The notes under the pieces are model-generated. The model made no database searches. It was not told the DNA's origin and saw only the letters and a program-made list of their open reading frames with translations. Source: Prevotella sp. AGR2160 (lineage in GTDB: Bacteria > Bacteroidota > Bacteroidia > Bacteroidales > Bacteroidaceae). From it: DNA of 64,000 nucleotides. This document shows positions 40,155 through 50,611 of this stretch, in pieces (the first letter of the stretch is position 1; every line of letters begins with the position of its first letter). The stretch lies in assembly GCF_000424185.1 (NCBI RefSeq), contig NZ_AUJK01000017.1, positions 1 to 64,000 of the forward strand, written 5' to 3'. The position numbers and the translations under genes were made by a program.

Positions 40155-41756
40155 TCATTTCCCTTCAATCACCTGGATGCCTTTTTGGACGATAGCGTTG
40201 CTCTCGTTCATGATCTTGAAATACTCGTTCATATCCCACAGATCACGGGCTACAAGGGCCTTCAACTGCAACTTCAGATAAGGAAGGGTACGCTGAAGCT
40301 CGGCATCGTCCTTCGGCTCGATCTTCTGCTTCTTGCCATCCTCGCGGATCTTGGCGATAAGGTCATCGGGAACGGTATAGTCGCTGTTGAACGCCTCGAA
40401 AGTCTTGTAATGTTTCTTCAGCGCCTTGCGGCTATTGTCGACATAACGGAGATAGTTGTCCATCACGACATTGCTCATCATCAGTTTGCGGTGATAAGCC
40501 GTATACTGCAGCGTGTCGAGGGGCACGAAGACATCGGGCATGATACCACCGCCACCATAGACGGGACGGTGCTTGCGGAGCGTATAATAGGTATGGCTCT
40601 TGTCAAGATGGATACTGTCAACATTCGTCAGCTCACCATGCTTATATCGGTTGTCGAAATCCATCTCATAGTCTTTCAAGTCTCCCTTCTTGTAAGGCTT
40701 CTGGATGCAACGGCCACTCGGCGTGTAGTAATGGGCTACCGTGAGCCGCATCATACTACCGTCCTCAAAGGGAATGGGGCGCTGGACGAGGCCCTTACCG
40801 AAGGAGCGGCGACCGACGACGGTGCCACGGTCCTGGTCCTGAACGGAACCCGTGACGATCTCAGCGGCAGAAGCGGAGAACTCGTTGATGAGGACAACGA
40901 GACGGCCGTCGCGGAAACGGCCACGCTGTCCGCTGTTGAAGTCTTGGCGCGGAGACACGCGGCCCTGGGTGTAGACGATGAGGTCACCGGGCTGCAGAAA
41001 CTCCTGGGCGATGGCCACGGCTGCCTGCAGATAGCCGCCGCCATTGTCCTGAAGGTCGAAGATGAGGTCTTTCATGCCCTGTTTCTTCAACGAGTCGAGG
41101 GCCACGGCTACTTCCTCGTCACTCTTCATGCCGAAGGAGCTCAGACGAATATAACCGACACCCGGACGAATCATGTAGGCGGCATCAAGCGTCTTCAACG
41201 GAATTTTGTCGCGTACGACGTTAAAAGTCAACGGATGGCTTACACCCCGACGGATGATCTTCAAGTGCGCTACAGTGCCCCTGCGACCTCTCAGACGGCG
41301 CATAATCTCCGCCTTATCCATCTTCACACCGGCAATGGCCGTGTCGTTGACAGCCACGATGCGGTCGCCTGGGAGGATGCCGACTTTCTCTGACGGACCC
41401 TTCACGACAGTCTGGATGACAACAAGGGTGTCCTGCAGCATGTTGAACTGCACGCCAATGCCGTCGAAGCCGCCGTTGAGTCCTTCCTCCAGGCTCTTGG
41501 CCTCACTGGCCGGGGAATAGGAGGAATGGGGATCAAGCTTCTCGAGCATGCCGCGGATACCATCTTCCACGAGTTTGTTCTCGTTGACGGTGTCGACATA
41601 GAGATTACTGATGGCGAGTTCGGCCATCTGCAGTTTCCGCAGTGGTGATCCCTTCCCGAAATTGAAGCGCAGCTGCGCGCACGCCGGCTGCACCATAAAG
41701 AAGGCGAGCAGCAACAGCAGCGCGCCTATAAGTATGTTTTTCGTCTTTCTCATCAT
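40155..41756 (-). CDS. S41 carboxyl-terminal processing peptidase
   Basis: A 533-residue periplasmic serine protease of the CtpA/Prc type that trims C-termini. A signal/anchor (ILIGALLLLLAFFMVQPACA) is followed by a helical region. The PDZ domain lies near 85-170 (GIGVQFNMLQDTLVV, LPGDRIVAVND), and the catalytic core has LIFDLQDNGGG near 240 and GRRSFGKGLVQR near 310 with the Ser-Lys dyad. The start is taken at 41756 (MMRKTK). A much longer in-frame opening upstream runs through a D repeat and the end of parE in another frame and is not real. It lies 64 bases behind parE. Confidence 0.9.
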   Translation of the reverse strand: MMRKTKNILIGALLLLLAFFMVQPACAQLRFNFGKGSPLRKLQMAELAISNLYVDTVNENKLVEDGIRGMLEKLDPHSSYSPASEAKSLEEGLNGGFDGIGVQFNMLQDTLVVIQTVVKGPSEKVGILPGDRIVAVNDTAIAGVKMDKAEIMRRLRGRRGTVAHLKIIRRGVSHPLTFNVVRDKIPLKTLDAAYMIRPGVGYIRLSSFGMKSDEEVAVALDSLKKQGMKDLIFDLQDNGGGYLQAAVAIAQEFLQPGDLIVYTQGRVSPRQDFNSGQRGRFRDGRLVVLINEFSASAAEIVTGSVQDQDRGTVVGRRSFGKGLVQRPIPFEDGSMMRLTVAHYYTPSGRCIQKPYKKGDLKDYEMDFDNRYKHGELTNVDSIHLDKSHTYYTLRKHRPVYGGGGIMPDVFVPLDTLQYTAYHRKLMMSNVVMDNYLRYVDNSRKALKKHYKTFEAFNSDYTVPDDLIAKIREDGKKQKIEPKDDAELQRTLPYLKLQLKALVARDLWDMNEYFKIMNESNAIVQKGIQVIEGK

Positions 41757-41783
41757 TATTTTCGTTGTGTTCTTATTTTTTCT

Positions 41784-41814
41784 CCGTAGGGGCACCCCTT
41801 GTGGGCGTCCTAAC
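41784..41814 (+). repeat. Family D repeat between parE and the S41 gene
   Basis: CCGTAGGGGCACCCCTTGTG then GGCGTCCTAAC; full-length reference copy of D. Confidence 0.8.
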
Positions 41815-41820
41815 AGCATC

Positions 41821-43806
41821 TTACGATTGGGTAGAGGTCTCTTCTTCCGGCTTATCCTCCTCAATGACGAGATTATCGATGATGAAGTTCTGGCGCTCCA
41901 TCGTATTCTTGCCCATATAATACTCCAGGAGCTTCTGCACCTGATCGTTCTTATGCAGCGTGACCTGCTCAAGGCGCATATCGGGGCCAATGAAATGACG
42001 GAACTCGTCGGGACTGATCTCGCCGAGACCCTTGAAACGCGTAATTTCGGGATCGGGACCAAGGGCGGAGATAGCCTGGCGGCGCTCCTCGTCACTGTAA
42101 CAGTAACGCGTGATGAAATCACCTTTCTTCTCTTTCGGACCGAGTTTGGCATCAGCGTCAGCAATGACCTGCTTGTTCTTGATCTTCGTACGGCGGTTGC
42201 GGACTCGGAAGAGCGGCGTCTGAAGGACATAGACATGGCCCTTCTTGATCAACTCGGGATAGAACTGGAGGAAGAAGGTGATGATGAGCAGACGGATGTG
42301 CATACCGTCGACATCAGCATCGGTAGCAACGATGACCTTATTATATCGCAAATCGTCGAGACCATCCTCGATGTTCAGAGCGGCCTGCAAGAGGTTGAAC
42401 TCCTCATTCTCGTACACTACCTTCTTCGTCAGACCGAAGGAGTTCAGCGGCTTGCCACGAAGGGAGAAGACGGCCTGCGTGTTGACATCACGGCTCTTCG
42501 TGATACTTCCGCTGGCAGAGTCACCCTCGGTGATGAAGATAGAGCTCTCCTCCTTGCGCTCATTCTTGGCGTCATTATAATGGATGCGGCAGTCACGGAG
42601 CTTGCGGTTGTGGAGACTGGCTTTCTTGGCACGCTCACGGGCAAGCTTCGTCACGCCTGCCATGGCCTTACGCTCATGCTCGCTGCTCTTGATCTTTGCC
42701 TCCAGAACCTCAGCGACATCACTGTGGATATGGAGGTAGTTGTCGACATTCTGTTTGATGAAATCGCCGACAAACTTGTTGATCGATTCACTGTTGGGAT
42801 CTTTCGGGTCCACCTGCGTACTGCCGAGCTTGATCTTCGTCTGACTCTCGAAGACGGGCTCCTGGATATTGATGGCAATGGCGCCGACAAGACCGTTTCG
42901 AATGTCGGTATACTCGTAGTTCTTTCCGAAAAACTCCTTGATAGTACGGGCAATATGCTCCTTAAAAGCGCTCTGATGGGTACCGCCCTGAGTAGTATGC
43001 TGGCCGTTGACAAAGGAATAATACTCCTCGCCATACTGGTTGGTATGGGTGAAGGCGATCTCAATGTCATCGCCTTTCAAATGGACGATGTCATAAAGAC
43101 CATCGACGGTCATATTATCGGTCAGCAAGTCCTTCAAGCCATGACGGCTGGCAATGCGGCGGTCATTATAGAGAATCGTAAGACCCGTATTTAAATAGGT
43201 GTAGTTGCGGAGCATCGTCTCCACAATATCATCCTGGAAACTGTAGCCTTTAAAAAGCGTGTCGTCAGGCTCAAAACAGACGTAGGTACCGTTCTCGTCC
43301 TGCGTCTCCCGCATGTTGTCGAAAGTCTTGATGCCTTTCTCAAAACGGAGTTCACGGACCTTCCCGTCTCGGTAGGACATGACGCAGAAATGACTGCTAA
43401 GGGCGTTGACGGCCTTAATACCGACACCATTCAGGCCGACGCTCTTTTGGAATACCTTCGTATCGTATTTTCCACCGGTATTGAGCACGCTGACAGCCTC
43501 CACGAGCTTGCCCTGGGGAATACCACGGCCATAGTCGCGGACACTGACACGATGGTTGTCATCAATGTCCACCTCTATGCGGTCGCCGGCATGCATCTTG
43601 AACTCGTCAATGGAGTTGTCAATGGTCTCCTTCAGCAACACATAAATACCATCCTCGGGCAACTTACCGTCGCCGAGGCGGCCGATATACATGCCCGGAC
43701 GCGTACGGATATGCTCCATGTCACTCAGGTGACGGATGTTATCCTCGGTATAGGCTACAGGCTGCTCGATAGGTTTGTTATCGGTTCCTTCTTTGTTTTC
43801 ACTCAT
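41821..43806 (-). CDS. parE: DNA topoisomerase IV subunit B
   Basis: A 661-residue type IIA topoisomerase ATPase subunit. The GHKL ATPase has [13 protein letters not shown] near 58 and [12 protein letters not shown] near 83. The transducer follows, and the TOPRIM domain shows [14 protein letters not shown] near 430 and [10 protein letters not shown] near 500. The absence of the long GyrB insertion and the overall length favour ParE over GyrB. It decatenates daughter chromosomes with ParC, which is not in the window. An upstream minus-strand gene (GNAT) is separated by a C repeat. Confidence 0.92.
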   Translation of the reverse strand: MSENKEGTDNKPIEQPVAYTEDNIRHLSDMEHIRTRPGMYIGRLGDGKLPEDGIYVLLKETIDNSIDEFKMHAGDRIEVDIDDNHRVSVRDYGRGIPQGKLVEAVSVLNTGGKYDTKVFQKSVGLNGVGIKAVNALSSHFCVMSYRDGKVRELRFEKGIKTFDNMRETQDENGTYVCFEPDDTLFKGYSFQDDIVETMLRNYTYLNTGLTILYNDRRIASRHGLKDLLTDNMTVDGLYDIVHLKGDDIEIAFTHTNQYGEEYYSFVNGQHTTQGGTHQSAFKEHIARTIKEFFGKNYEYTDIRNGLVGAIAINIQEPVFESQTKIKLGSTQVDPKDPNSESINKFVGDFIKQNVDNYLHIHSDVAEVLEAKIKSSEHERKAMAGVTKLARERAKKASLHNRKLRDCRIHYNDAKNERKEESSIFITEGDSASGSITKSRDVNTQAVFSLRGKPLNSFGLTKKVVYENEEFNLLQAALNIEDGLDDLRYNKVIVATDADVDGMHIRLLIITFFLQFYPELIKKGHVYVLQTPLFRVRNRRTKIKNKQVIADADAKLGPKEKKGDFITRYCYSDEERRQAISALGPDPEITRFKGLGEISPDEFRHFIGPDMRLEQVTLHKNDQVQKLLEYYMGKNTMERQNFIIDNLVIEEDKPEEETSTQS

Positions 43807-43909
43807 AACTCATTCCTTTTTATTTTCCCCTTCTCTGGCGGAAATACGTGTGACAACGTGACAACGTTACACACCTCATTATTCTTTGCAGGATGCATGC
43901 GGCAATGTA

Positions 43910-43951
43910 GAATGGCCTGCCGTTGTGTGCTTGCGCTTTGCAAGCGCAAGG
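43910..43951 (-). repeat. Family C repeat, copy 5
   Basis: GAATGGCCTGCCGTTGTGTG then CTTGCGCTTTGCAAGCGCAAGG, between the GNAT gene and parE. A short ACAACGTGACAACGTTAC direct repeat lies just before it at about 43854. Confidence 0.7.
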
Positions 43952-43969
43952 ATCCACAGAGGTTCCCTT

Positions 43970-45115
43970 CTACAACTTCCGCTTATAGCATCTACGGCGC
44001 TTATGCAGCACGGGATTCAGCGGTCCCCACTGACTCTGCACGCTCTCGTTCGTTTCCATCTCCACCTGCGTCTCGCCCCATTTGAAACCGTATTTTTGAT
44101 AACGAGGAATAAGGTCGGAGAAAAGCAGGGAGTTGGCTCCCTTGCTGCGGTACTCGGGAAGGACGCCGATGAGCAACAGGTCAACGGCGGGAGTCTTATG
44201 GAACTTCAGTGCACGAAGGACATGCCACCAGCCAAAAGGCAGCAGACGGCCACGACGGCATTTCTGAAGGGCCAGAGACAACGACGGCAGACTTATACCG
44301 ACGCCGACAACCTTGCGGTCCTTGTTCCAGTCCTCAATGAGCGTCACCAAGTCAAGGTCGATATATTGCAGGTACATCTTTGTATACTGCTGCACCTGAC
44401 GCTCCGTGAGCTTCGAATAACCATAGAGATGACTGTAAGTGTCGTTGATGACCTGGAAAACTTTGTCGCCATAGCCACGCTTGAAAATATCATCACGCGT
44501 GAGCTTCTTCACGTGGAGGTTATAACGCTCCTCAACGATCTTTGAGACATTAGCGTATTTCTCCGGGATCTTCTCCGGAACAGGGAGGTAGTACTCTACA
44601 TAGTCATTATCCTTGTCCCAGCCGCCCATCTTCTCCATGTGCTCGGGATAGTAGGGATAGTTGTAAATCGTCGGCATCGTACCGAGACGGTCATAGCCCG
44701 CCGTAAGCATGCCCTCGGGGTCCATATCGGTGAAGCCTAAAGGCCCGACGATCTCATCCATTCCTTTCCGGCGGCCATAGTCGGCAACAGCTTTCAGCAG
44801 CGCCTTGGAGACCTCGATGTCATCAATGAAGTCGATCCAACCGAAGCGCACACACTTCCGGCCCCAGGCCTCGTTGGCATGAGTGTTGATGATAGCGGCC
44901 ACACGACCGACAATCTTCCCATCACGATAGGCCAAATAATACTCTGCCTCACAGAAGTCGAAGGCGGCATTGCGGTCCTTGCGCAGCGTGTTCATCTCAT
45001 CGCTGAAAAGATTGGGTACGTCGTACTTGTTTCCAGCATAGAGATCGTAATGGAAATCAATGAATTTCTTGAGGTCGAACTTCGTCTGAACCTGCTTAAT
45101 ATCAACTGATGACAT
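43970..45115 (-). CDS. GNAT-like acyltransferase
   Basis: A 381-residue soluble protein of the GNAT superfamily. The N-terminal half has the acceptor-site-like YLAYRDGKIVGRVAAIIN near 59-76. An RRKGMDEIVGPLGFTD stretch near 115 is common to a Bacteroidetes family of this length. The acetyl-CoA loop of the second half reads IGVLPEYRSKGANSLLFSDL near 318-337, close to the R/Q-x-x-G-x-G/A motif (YRSKGA). The substrate is unknown. It carries its own promoter (TAAATTTG) and has no operon partner. Confidence 0.8.
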   Translation of the reverse strand: MSSVDIKQVQTKFDLKKFIDFHYDLYAGNKYDVPNLFSDEMNTLRKDRNAAFDFCEAEYYLAYRDGKIVGRVAAIINTHANEAWGRKCVRFGWIDFIDDIEVSKALLKAVADYGRRKGMDEIVGPLGFTDMDPEGMLTAGYDRLGTMPTIYNYPYYPEHMEKMGGWDKDNDYVEYYLPVPEKIPEKYANVSKIVEERYNLHVKKLTRDDIFKRGYGDKVFQVINDTYSHLYGYSKLTERQVQQYTKMYLQYIDLDLVTLIEDWNKDRKVVGVGISLPSLSLALQKCRRGRLLPFGWWHVLRALKFHKTPAVDLLLIGVLPEYRSKGANSLLFSDLIPRYQKYGFKWGETQVEMETNESVQSQWGPLNPVLHKRRRCYKRKL

Positions 45116-45149
45116 GAATTTATTCTTCTAATAATGTGCTTGAAATGTG

Positions 45150-45157
45150 CAAATTTA
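45150..45157 (-). promoter_or_regulatory. -7 box of the GNAT gene
   Basis: Minus-strand TAAATTTG, 34 bases before the start codon at 45115. Confidence 0.5.
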
Positions 45158-45200
45158 CTACATTTTCCCCATTTCTCAAAAGATTGGGGTAAATATTAAA

Positions 45201-46463
45201 TTAATTTAATTTCTTACAGATGAACAAACGATGTTCACGGTCGCCCACCGTCGTGGCAAAAAGATAGGTGTCACCACCATCACGCAACTTCAGTTTCCGA
45301 CGTAATTCTTTGACGGTCATCGGGAAATTTCTAACAGTGATATTCGCCTGCGTGATGCCCTGCAACGCTGACTTCAACTGCTTCTTGTTCATCGTCGTCA
45401 CGGTCTCCACAACGAAACGACGTCCGGGAAAGGCGGGGACGAGGCGGGTGGAGACAAAGAGATGACTGTTGGCTCCAAGCGGAAAGACCCCAAAACGCGC
45501 CGATACAGCATCGAAACAGCCGGCCTTGCGGATCGACGAGTTGGGCTCGTAGAGAAAGAATGGTGGATCTCTTCTCATTATTTCCGCATTTGCTATGACG
45601 GAGACAGTCTCCATACCAGGTTGCCAGATGAAGCTGTCGCCATCGTTGACGCAATAAACCGTAGGAGCGCCTCTGAAGCCACGGGAGAGCACGAGAAGGA
45701 GCTCCTTGCATTCATTGCCCACGGAGACGATATGAACCTCACACACGCCACCACAGACATCTCCGGAAGTCTCTTCACAGACGCTACCGGAGACCGGTGC
45801 CGAAAGAGCCGCTACGGCAGCATGCCAGTCGAGCATCGGTGAGAGCTTCAGCATCACGAGCGTGGCCTTTCTCAGAAGACCGTCACGAAGGCGCGTCACA
45901 TCGGGTGTGCAGTCCTCCAACAACACCGTCTTGCCACCATGACTGTCTCGCCGGGCAGGATCAAGGAAGAGCACGACGGGCGATGATTCGGTAGCTTCGG
46001 GAATCTCTTCAAGCACGGCTTCTCCCTCGGCACATAGCACGTCGGCATGACGGAGGCCCAACAACGGGAAATTATGGCGTGCCAGCTCACAGAGAGAGGC
46101 CTGACGCTCCACATAGACAGCTGTCGGGAAGAGGGGCGCCAGGAAGGAGAAATCAACACCGAAACCGCCCGTGAGGTCATAGAGGGCGCCATCTCTCCAC
46201 GAGGCCGTCAGACGCTGCAGCACAGACCGCTTGTAAGCGCCCGTAGACTCACTGGAGCACTGTTCCATGGAGAGATGGGGAGGATAGCGAAGACCGTCGA
46301 CAGCAGCCCAAGAGGGAAGTTTCTTGCATGCTCGCTGCCACCCGGCTATCTGGTCAAGGGCATAGGGCAGGTCGACATCAGGATACCGTGACCCCTGAAA
46401 GACCAGTTGGCGGACATCGTCATCCCGGTGCGCACGAATAAAAGCTTCCGTTGTTCTATTCAT
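45201..46463 (-). CDS. SAM-dependent methyltransferase with THUMP-like domain
   Basis: A 420-residue class I methyltransferase. The SAM site ALYDLTGGFGVDFSFLAPL is near 93-111 (motif I, DLTGGFG) and LFLDPARRDSHGGKT near 170-184 (motif IV, DPAR). The C-terminal THUMP-like region holds KKQLKSALQGITQANITVR, suggesting an RNA substrate. Start at 46463 (MNRTTEAFIRAH), giving an eight-base overlap with pncB upstream and translational coupling. RNA position and specificity are unknown. Confidence 0.85.
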   Translation of the reverse strand: MNRTTEAFIRAHRDDDVRQLVFQGSRYPDVDLPYALDQIAGWQRACKKLPSWAAVDGLRYPPHLSMEQCSSESTGAYKRSVLQRLTASWRDGALYDLTGGFGVDFSFLAPLFPTAVYVERQASLCELARHNFPLLGLRHADVLCAEGEAVLEEIPEATESSPVVLFLDPARRDSHGGKTVLLEDCTPDVTRLRDGLLRKATLVMLKLSPMLDWHAAVAALSAPVSGSVCEETSGDVCGGVCEVHIVSVGNECKELLLVLSRGFRGAPTVYCVNDGDSFIWQPGMETVSVIANAEIMRRDPPFFLYEPNSSIRKAGCFDAVSARFGVFPLGANSHLFVSTRLVPAFPGRRFVVETVTTMNKKQLKSALQGITQANITVRNFPMTVKELRRKLKLRDGGDTYLFATTVGDREHRLFICKKLN

Positions 46464-47670
46464 TTTCCTTGAAATGAATCTCCTCCATAAACCGTTTGAT
46501 GACCTCCGGCTTGCCGGTATGCTTGCCGTCATCCTCGGAAATCTTACACGTGTCATTGTAGAAAGGCCACGACTCCGTGATCTTCACGGCCGTGAGCTTG
46601 ATGACGGTATTCATCGGGGCTGTATGAGGGAAGTCATTCGTGAAATGGGTGCCGATGCCGAAAGACGGCTGACAGACCTTACTGGCATACTGCTGAATCT
46701 CTATGGCGTCATCTGTCGTCAGCGCATTGGAGAAAATCACCTGCTTCGTACGGCTGTCAATATTCAGACTCTTGTATTTATCACAGATCTTCTGCAACTC
46801 CTTTCGGTTGTCACCACTGTCGACACGCAGGCCTTTGAAGAGATTCGCAAAGTCCTCGGAGAAATTCAGGGAGAAGATGTCCCATCCGAAACTGTCGTAG
46901 AGATACGTACCGAGGGCACCGTTGAAAGTGTGACGCCAGGCATTCATCGCTATATGATTGGCCATCTGGGGACCGAACATGCCGCCGATAGCACAGACAA
47001 ACTCATGGGCCATCGTACCCACTGGAGTGAGACCGTATTTCATGGCAAGATAGACATTACTCGTTCCCACGAAACGGCCCTTCCAATCACTGCGGGAGGA
47101 CTGGCAGTCACGGAATGCACGCACAATGGTATCCTCTGCCTTGAAAGAGGCACGGCGACGGGTTCCAAAATCGGAGAAGATGCAGCCGGCATTCAGCAGT
47201 CGCTCGCCCTTTTCATACGTTCGACGATAGTAATCGTCATAATCGAAGTCCTGGTTCTGCTTCGTGACGATATAATACAGCTCCGAAACGATGGCCAGCA
47301 CCTTCACCTCCAGGAGGATCGTATCGCTCCAGTTGCCTTCGAAACTAATATGCAAATGACCCTCCGCGTCCTGCTCCACTGTCGTCCACTCACTGCGATA
47401 GCGGAAGCCTTTCAGATAGGTGAAGAACCAACTCGGCATATAATAGCACTTCGATTTCATGAAGGCGATCTCCTCATCGGTGATCACTACATTCTCCAAC
47501 ATCTTGATCTGTTCCTTCACTAAATCAGCAAACCCGGGAGGATAGACCGTGTTGTTGCGGTCCACAAAGGTGTACTTCACCTCTGCACGAGGATAGTTAT
47601 CAATGACGGCACAGCACATGCTGAACTTGTATAAGTCGTCATCGGTAAAATGGTTGATAATTTGCTGCAT
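46456..47670 (-). CDS. pncB: Nicotinate phosphoribosyltransferase
   Basis: A 404-residue enzyme that converts nicotinate and PRPP to nicotinate mononucleotide in NAD salvage. FTDDDLYKFSMCCAV is near 8-22, FGTRRRASFKAED (with the phosphorylated-His region variant) near 168-180, GTMAHEFV near 217, DSFGWDIF near 259, RVDSGDNRKEL near 278-288 and FGIGTHFTNDF near 332. It heads a two-gene operon with the methyltransferase, with a TAAATTTG box 20 bases upstream. Confidence 0.94.
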   Translation of the reverse strand: MQQIINHFTDDDLYKFSMCCAVIDNYPRAEVKYTFVDRNNTVYPPGFADLVKEQIKMLENVVITDEEIAFMKSKCYYMPSWFFTYLKGFRYRSEWTTVEQDAEGHLHISFEGNWSDTILLEVKVLAIVSELYYIVTKQNQDFDYDDYYRRTYEKGERLLNAGCIFSDFGTRRRASFKAEDTIVRAFRDCQSSRSDWKGRFVGTSNVYLAMKYGLTPVGTMAHEFVCAIGGMFGPQMANHIAMNAWRHTFNGALGTYLYDSFGWDIFSLNFSEDFANLFKGLRVDSGDNRKELQKICDKYKSLNIDSRTKQVIFSNALTTDDAIEIQQYASKVCQPSFGIGTHFTNDFPHTAPMNTVIKLTAVKITESWPFYNDTCKISEDDGKHTGKPEVIKRFMEEIHFKENE

Positions 47671-47689
47671 AAAGAATAGTATATGGCTG

Positions 47690-47697
47690 CAAATTTA
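47690..47697 (-). promoter_or_regulatory. -7 box of pncB
   Basis: Minus-strand TAAATTTG, ending 19 bases before the ATG. Confidence 0.5.
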
Positions 47698-47710
47698 GCA
47701 ATTTTCTCCC

Positions 47711-47753
47711 AAAAACAAAAATTCCCGCCTAAGTTTTATGCTTAGACGGGAAT
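47711..47753 (-). terminator. Terminator of the sdh/frd operon
   Basis: ATTCCCGCCTAAG / CTTAGACGGGAAT stem with one mismatch and a 7-base loop, followed on the minus strand by a T-rich run (47720-47711). Confidence 0.75.
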
Positions 47754-47769
47754 CTATTCTTATTTTCCC

Positions 47770-47824
47770 TCGTAGGGGCACCCCTTGTGGGCGCCCTTTG
47801 AGCACCCCTTGTGAGCGCCCTAAC
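47770..47824 (+). repeat. Family D repeat, duplicated copy
   Basis: TCGTAGGGGCACCCCTTGTG then GGCGCCC, followed at once by a second partial unit GAGCACCCCTTGTGAGCGCC and CTAAC. It is the only tandem case of D in the window. Confidence 0.75.
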
Positions 47825-47835
47825 CAGGATAAATA

Positions 47836-48591
47836 TTAATCAGCAAGTTTAGCCTTGATGAACTCACGGTTCAGACGGGCGATGTTGGCGATGGACTCGT
47901 TCTTCGGGCACTCTGCCTCGCAGGCACGGGTATTCGTGCAGTTACCGAAGCCGAGCTCCTCCATCTTTGCTACCATAGCCTTAGCACGACGGGCTGCCTC
48001 AGGACGACCCTGCGGAAGGAGAGCGAGCTGGCTGACCTTAGAGGAGACGAAGAGCATGGCGGAACCATTCTTGCAGGCTGCGACACAAGCGCCACAACCA
48101 ATGCACGTTGCGCAGTCCATAGCCTCGTCAGCGGCCTCCTTGGAGATCAGGATAGCATTGGCATCCTGTGCCTGACCAGTACGTACGGAGGTATAACCAC
48201 CGGCAGCGATGATCTTATCGAAAGCGCTGCGGTCGACCATGCAGTCCTTGATCACCGGGAAAGCGGCGGAACGCCACGGCTCGACAGTGATGACATCACC
48301 GTCATGGAAACGACGCATGTAGAGCTGGCACGTAGTGGCACCCTGTGCAGGACCGTGGGGATGACCATTGATATACAGGGAGCACATACCACAGATACCC
48401 TCACGACAGTCATGGTCGAAGACAAACGGCTCCTTGCCAGCCTCGATCAACTGCTCATTCAGAATATCCAGCATCTCGAGGAAGGAGGTATCACCAGGGA
48501 TGTCCTTCATCTCGAAAGTATCGAAATGACCTTTTGCCTGAGGTCCGTTCTGACGCCATACTTTGAGCGTGAAACTTATATTTGTATCCAT
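47836..48591 (-). CDS. sdhB: Succinate dehydrogenase/fumarate reductase iron-sulfur subunit
   Basis: A 251-residue electron-transfer subunit. The 2Fe-2S site is CREGICGMC near 62-70 with a following Cys in GATTCQL, and the ferredoxin-like C-terminal part has [14 protein letters not shown] near 151 and [16 protein letters not shown] near 215. This two-part cysteine set supports the 2Fe-2S, 4Fe-4S and 3Fe-4S clusters of class B-type (Wolinella-like) enzymes. It is the last gene of the sdhC-sdhA-sdhB operon, seven bases behind sdhA. In fermenting Prevotella the complex most likely works as fumarate reductase making succinate. Confidence 0.94.
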   Translation of the reverse strand: MDTNISFTLKVWRQNGPQAKGHFDTFEMKDIPGDTSFLEMLDILNEQLIEAGKEPFVFDHDCREGICGMCSLYINGHPHGPAQGATTCQLYMRRFHDGDVITVEPWRSAAFPVIKDCMVDRSAFDKIIAAGGYTSVRTGQAQDANAILISKEAADEAMDCATCIGCGACVAACKNGSAMLFVSSKVSQLALLPQGRPEAARRAKAMVAKMEELGFGNCTNTRACEAECPKNESIANIARLNREFIKAKLAD

Positions 48592-48598
48592 TGCTATA

Positions 48599-50545
48599 TT
48601 ACTTCTTATAATTACGTGTCTGTACCTTGATATACTGATAGTTGAGAGGCTCCTTCAGAAGCTCAGGGGCTACCTCATCGGAACCCTGGTACTTCCAGCA
48701 GGCGACATACATATAGTTCTCATCGTCACGCTTGGCCTCGCCTTCCTCGGTCTGGCTCTCCTCACGGAAATGACCGCCGCAGCTCTCGTTACGGTTCAGG
48801 GCATCATAAGCGATGAGCTCACCCATTGTGATGAAGTCACGGAGATGGATGGCCTTGTCGAGCTCGACATTAAGACCTTCCTTGCTGCCGGGGATGCGGA
48901 CATGCTCGTCAAACTCCTTGCGGAGCTCCTTGAGCTGCTTCAGAGCGGTCTCCAGTCCTTCCTTGTTACGGGCCATACCCACGTGATCCCACATGATGTG
49001 GTACAGCTTCTTGTGGATGTGGTCAACACTCTCATCACCCTGAATGCCATAGATGCGGTCGATCTCCTTCTGAACTCCCTTCTCAGCCTCCTCAAACTCG
49101 GGAAGGTCGGTAGAGAAGCGGGGAACCGTGATCTGATCGCTCAGATAATTCATAATGGTATAAGGAATGACGAAGTAACCATCACTCAGACCCTGCATCA
49201 GTGCGGAAGCACCGAGGCGGTTAGCACCGTGGTCGGAGAAGTTGCACTCACCAAGAGCGAAGAGACCGGGGATAGAGGTCTGCAGCTCGTAGTCTACCCA
49301 GATACCACCCATCGTGTAGTGGATAGCAGGATAGATCATCATCGGGTTCTCATGGGGATCGACATCCGTGATCTCCTGATACATATCGAAGAGGTTACCA
49401 TAACGCTGGTCAACGACATCACGACCGAGACGCTTGAAAGCATCGGAGAAGTCAAGGAAGACGGCCAGACCGGTGTTGTTCACACCGTAGCCCTTATCGG
49501 TACGCTCCTTAGCAGCACGAGAGGCAACGTCACGAGGTACGAGGTTACCAAAGGCAGGATAACGGCGCTCCAGATAGTAGTCGCGGTCTTCCTCGGGAAT
49601 ATCGCGGCCTTTCAGCTTACCGGCCTGCAGGGCCTTGGCATCCTCGAGCTTCTTCGGTACCCAGATACGACCATCATTACGAAGGGACTCAGACATCAGC
49701 GTCAGCTTACTCTGCTTGTCACCGTGGACTGGAATACAGGTCGGGTGGATCTGTACGAAACACGGGTTAGCGAAGTAAGCTCCCTTACGATAGCACTGAA
49801 GAGCTGCGGTACAGTTGCAACCCATAGCGTTCGTGGAGAGGAAATAAGTATTACCGTATCCACCGGTAGCGATACATACGGCATGTGCGCTATAACGCTC
49901 GAGCTTGCCGCTGACGAGGTTCTTAGCGATGATACCACGGGCACGACCGTCGATGAGGACGACATCCTCCATCTCCGTACGAGTGTGGAGCTCAACACTG
50001 CCACGGTGTACTTCCTTCATTAAGGAAGAGTAAGCACCGAGCAACAGCTGCTGACCCGTCTGACCCTTGGCATAGAACGTACGGCTGACCTGCACGCCAC
50101 CAAAAGAACGGTTGGCAAGCATACCACCATACTCACGGGCGAAAGGTACACCCTGAGCAACACACTGGTCGATGATGTTCGCGCTGACCTCTGCCAAACG
50201 ATAAACGTTGGCCTCACGGGCACGGTAGTCACCACCCTTGATGGTATCATAGAAAAGACGGTAGACAGAGTCACCATCATTCTGATAATTCTTAGCTGCA
50301 TTGATACCACCCTGAGCGGCAATAGAGTGTGCACGACGGGGAGAGTCCTGAATGCAGAAGTTAATTACATGGAAGCCCATCTCACCCAGACTGGCTGCTG
50401 CGGATGCACCGGCAAGACCAGTACCAACAACGATGATGTCAAGCTTACGACGGTTGGCAGGGTTGACAAGTTTCTGATGTGCTTTATAATTGGTCCATTT
50501 CTCGGCCAGAGGGCCTTCTGGAATCTTGGAATCTATCTGTGACAT
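48599..50545 (-). CDS. sdhA: Succinate dehydrogenase/fumarate reductase flavoprotein subunit
   Basis: A 648-residue FAD subunit. The dinucleotide fold is [19 protein letters not shown] near 35-53. The FAD-linking His is in [20 protein letters not shown] near 72-91. Active-site boxes are [12 protein letters not shown] near 265, [20 protein letters not shown] near 420, and the C-terminal capping helices. The length matches the long Bacteroidetes/epsilonproteobacterial type. It acts at the inner face of the cytoplasmic membrane with SdhC and SdhB. Confidence 0.95.
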   Translation of the reverse strand: MSQIDSKIPEGPLAEKWTNYKAHQKLVNPANRRKLDIIVVGTGLAGASAAASLGEMGFHVINFCIQDSPRRAHSIAAQGGINAAKNYQNDGDSVYRLFYDTIKGGDYRAREANVYRLAEVSANIIDQCVAQGVPFAREYGGMLANRSFGGVQVSRTFYAKGQTGQQLLLGAYSSLMKEVHRGSVELHTRTEMEDVVLIDGRARGIIAKNLVSGKLERYSAHAVCIATGGYGNTYFLSTNAMGCNCTAALQCYRKGAYFANPCFVQIHPTCIPVHGDKQSKLTLMSESLRNDGRIWVPKKLEDAKALQAGKLKGRDIPEEDRDYYLERRYPAFGNLVPRDVASRAAKERTDKGYGVNNTGLAVFLDFSDAFKRLGRDVVDQRYGNLFDMYQEITDVDPHENPMMIYPAIHYTMGGIWVDYELQTSIPGLFALGECNFSDHGANRLGASALMQGLSDGYFVIPYTIMNYLSDQITVPRFSTDLPEFEEAEKGVQKEIDRIYGIQGDESVDHIHKKLYHIMWDHVGMARNKEGLETALKQLKELRKEFDEHVRIPGSKEGLNVELDKAIHLRDFITMGELIAYDALNRNESCGGHFREESQTEEGEAKRDDENYMYVACWKYQGSDEVAPELLKEPLNYQYIKVQTRNYKK

Positions 50546-50611
50546 AATTCAGTGATAGTTTTACGTATTTATAGTTGACAAGTTGATAGCTTATAACGAT
50601 GAGGTATAAGA

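Noticed and set aside
41757..42236. 160-residue N-terminal extension of the S41 protease
   Set aside because: The extension is arginine/serine-rich, antisense-frame-like, overlaps the true parE gene and a D repeat, and precedes the real signal peptide.
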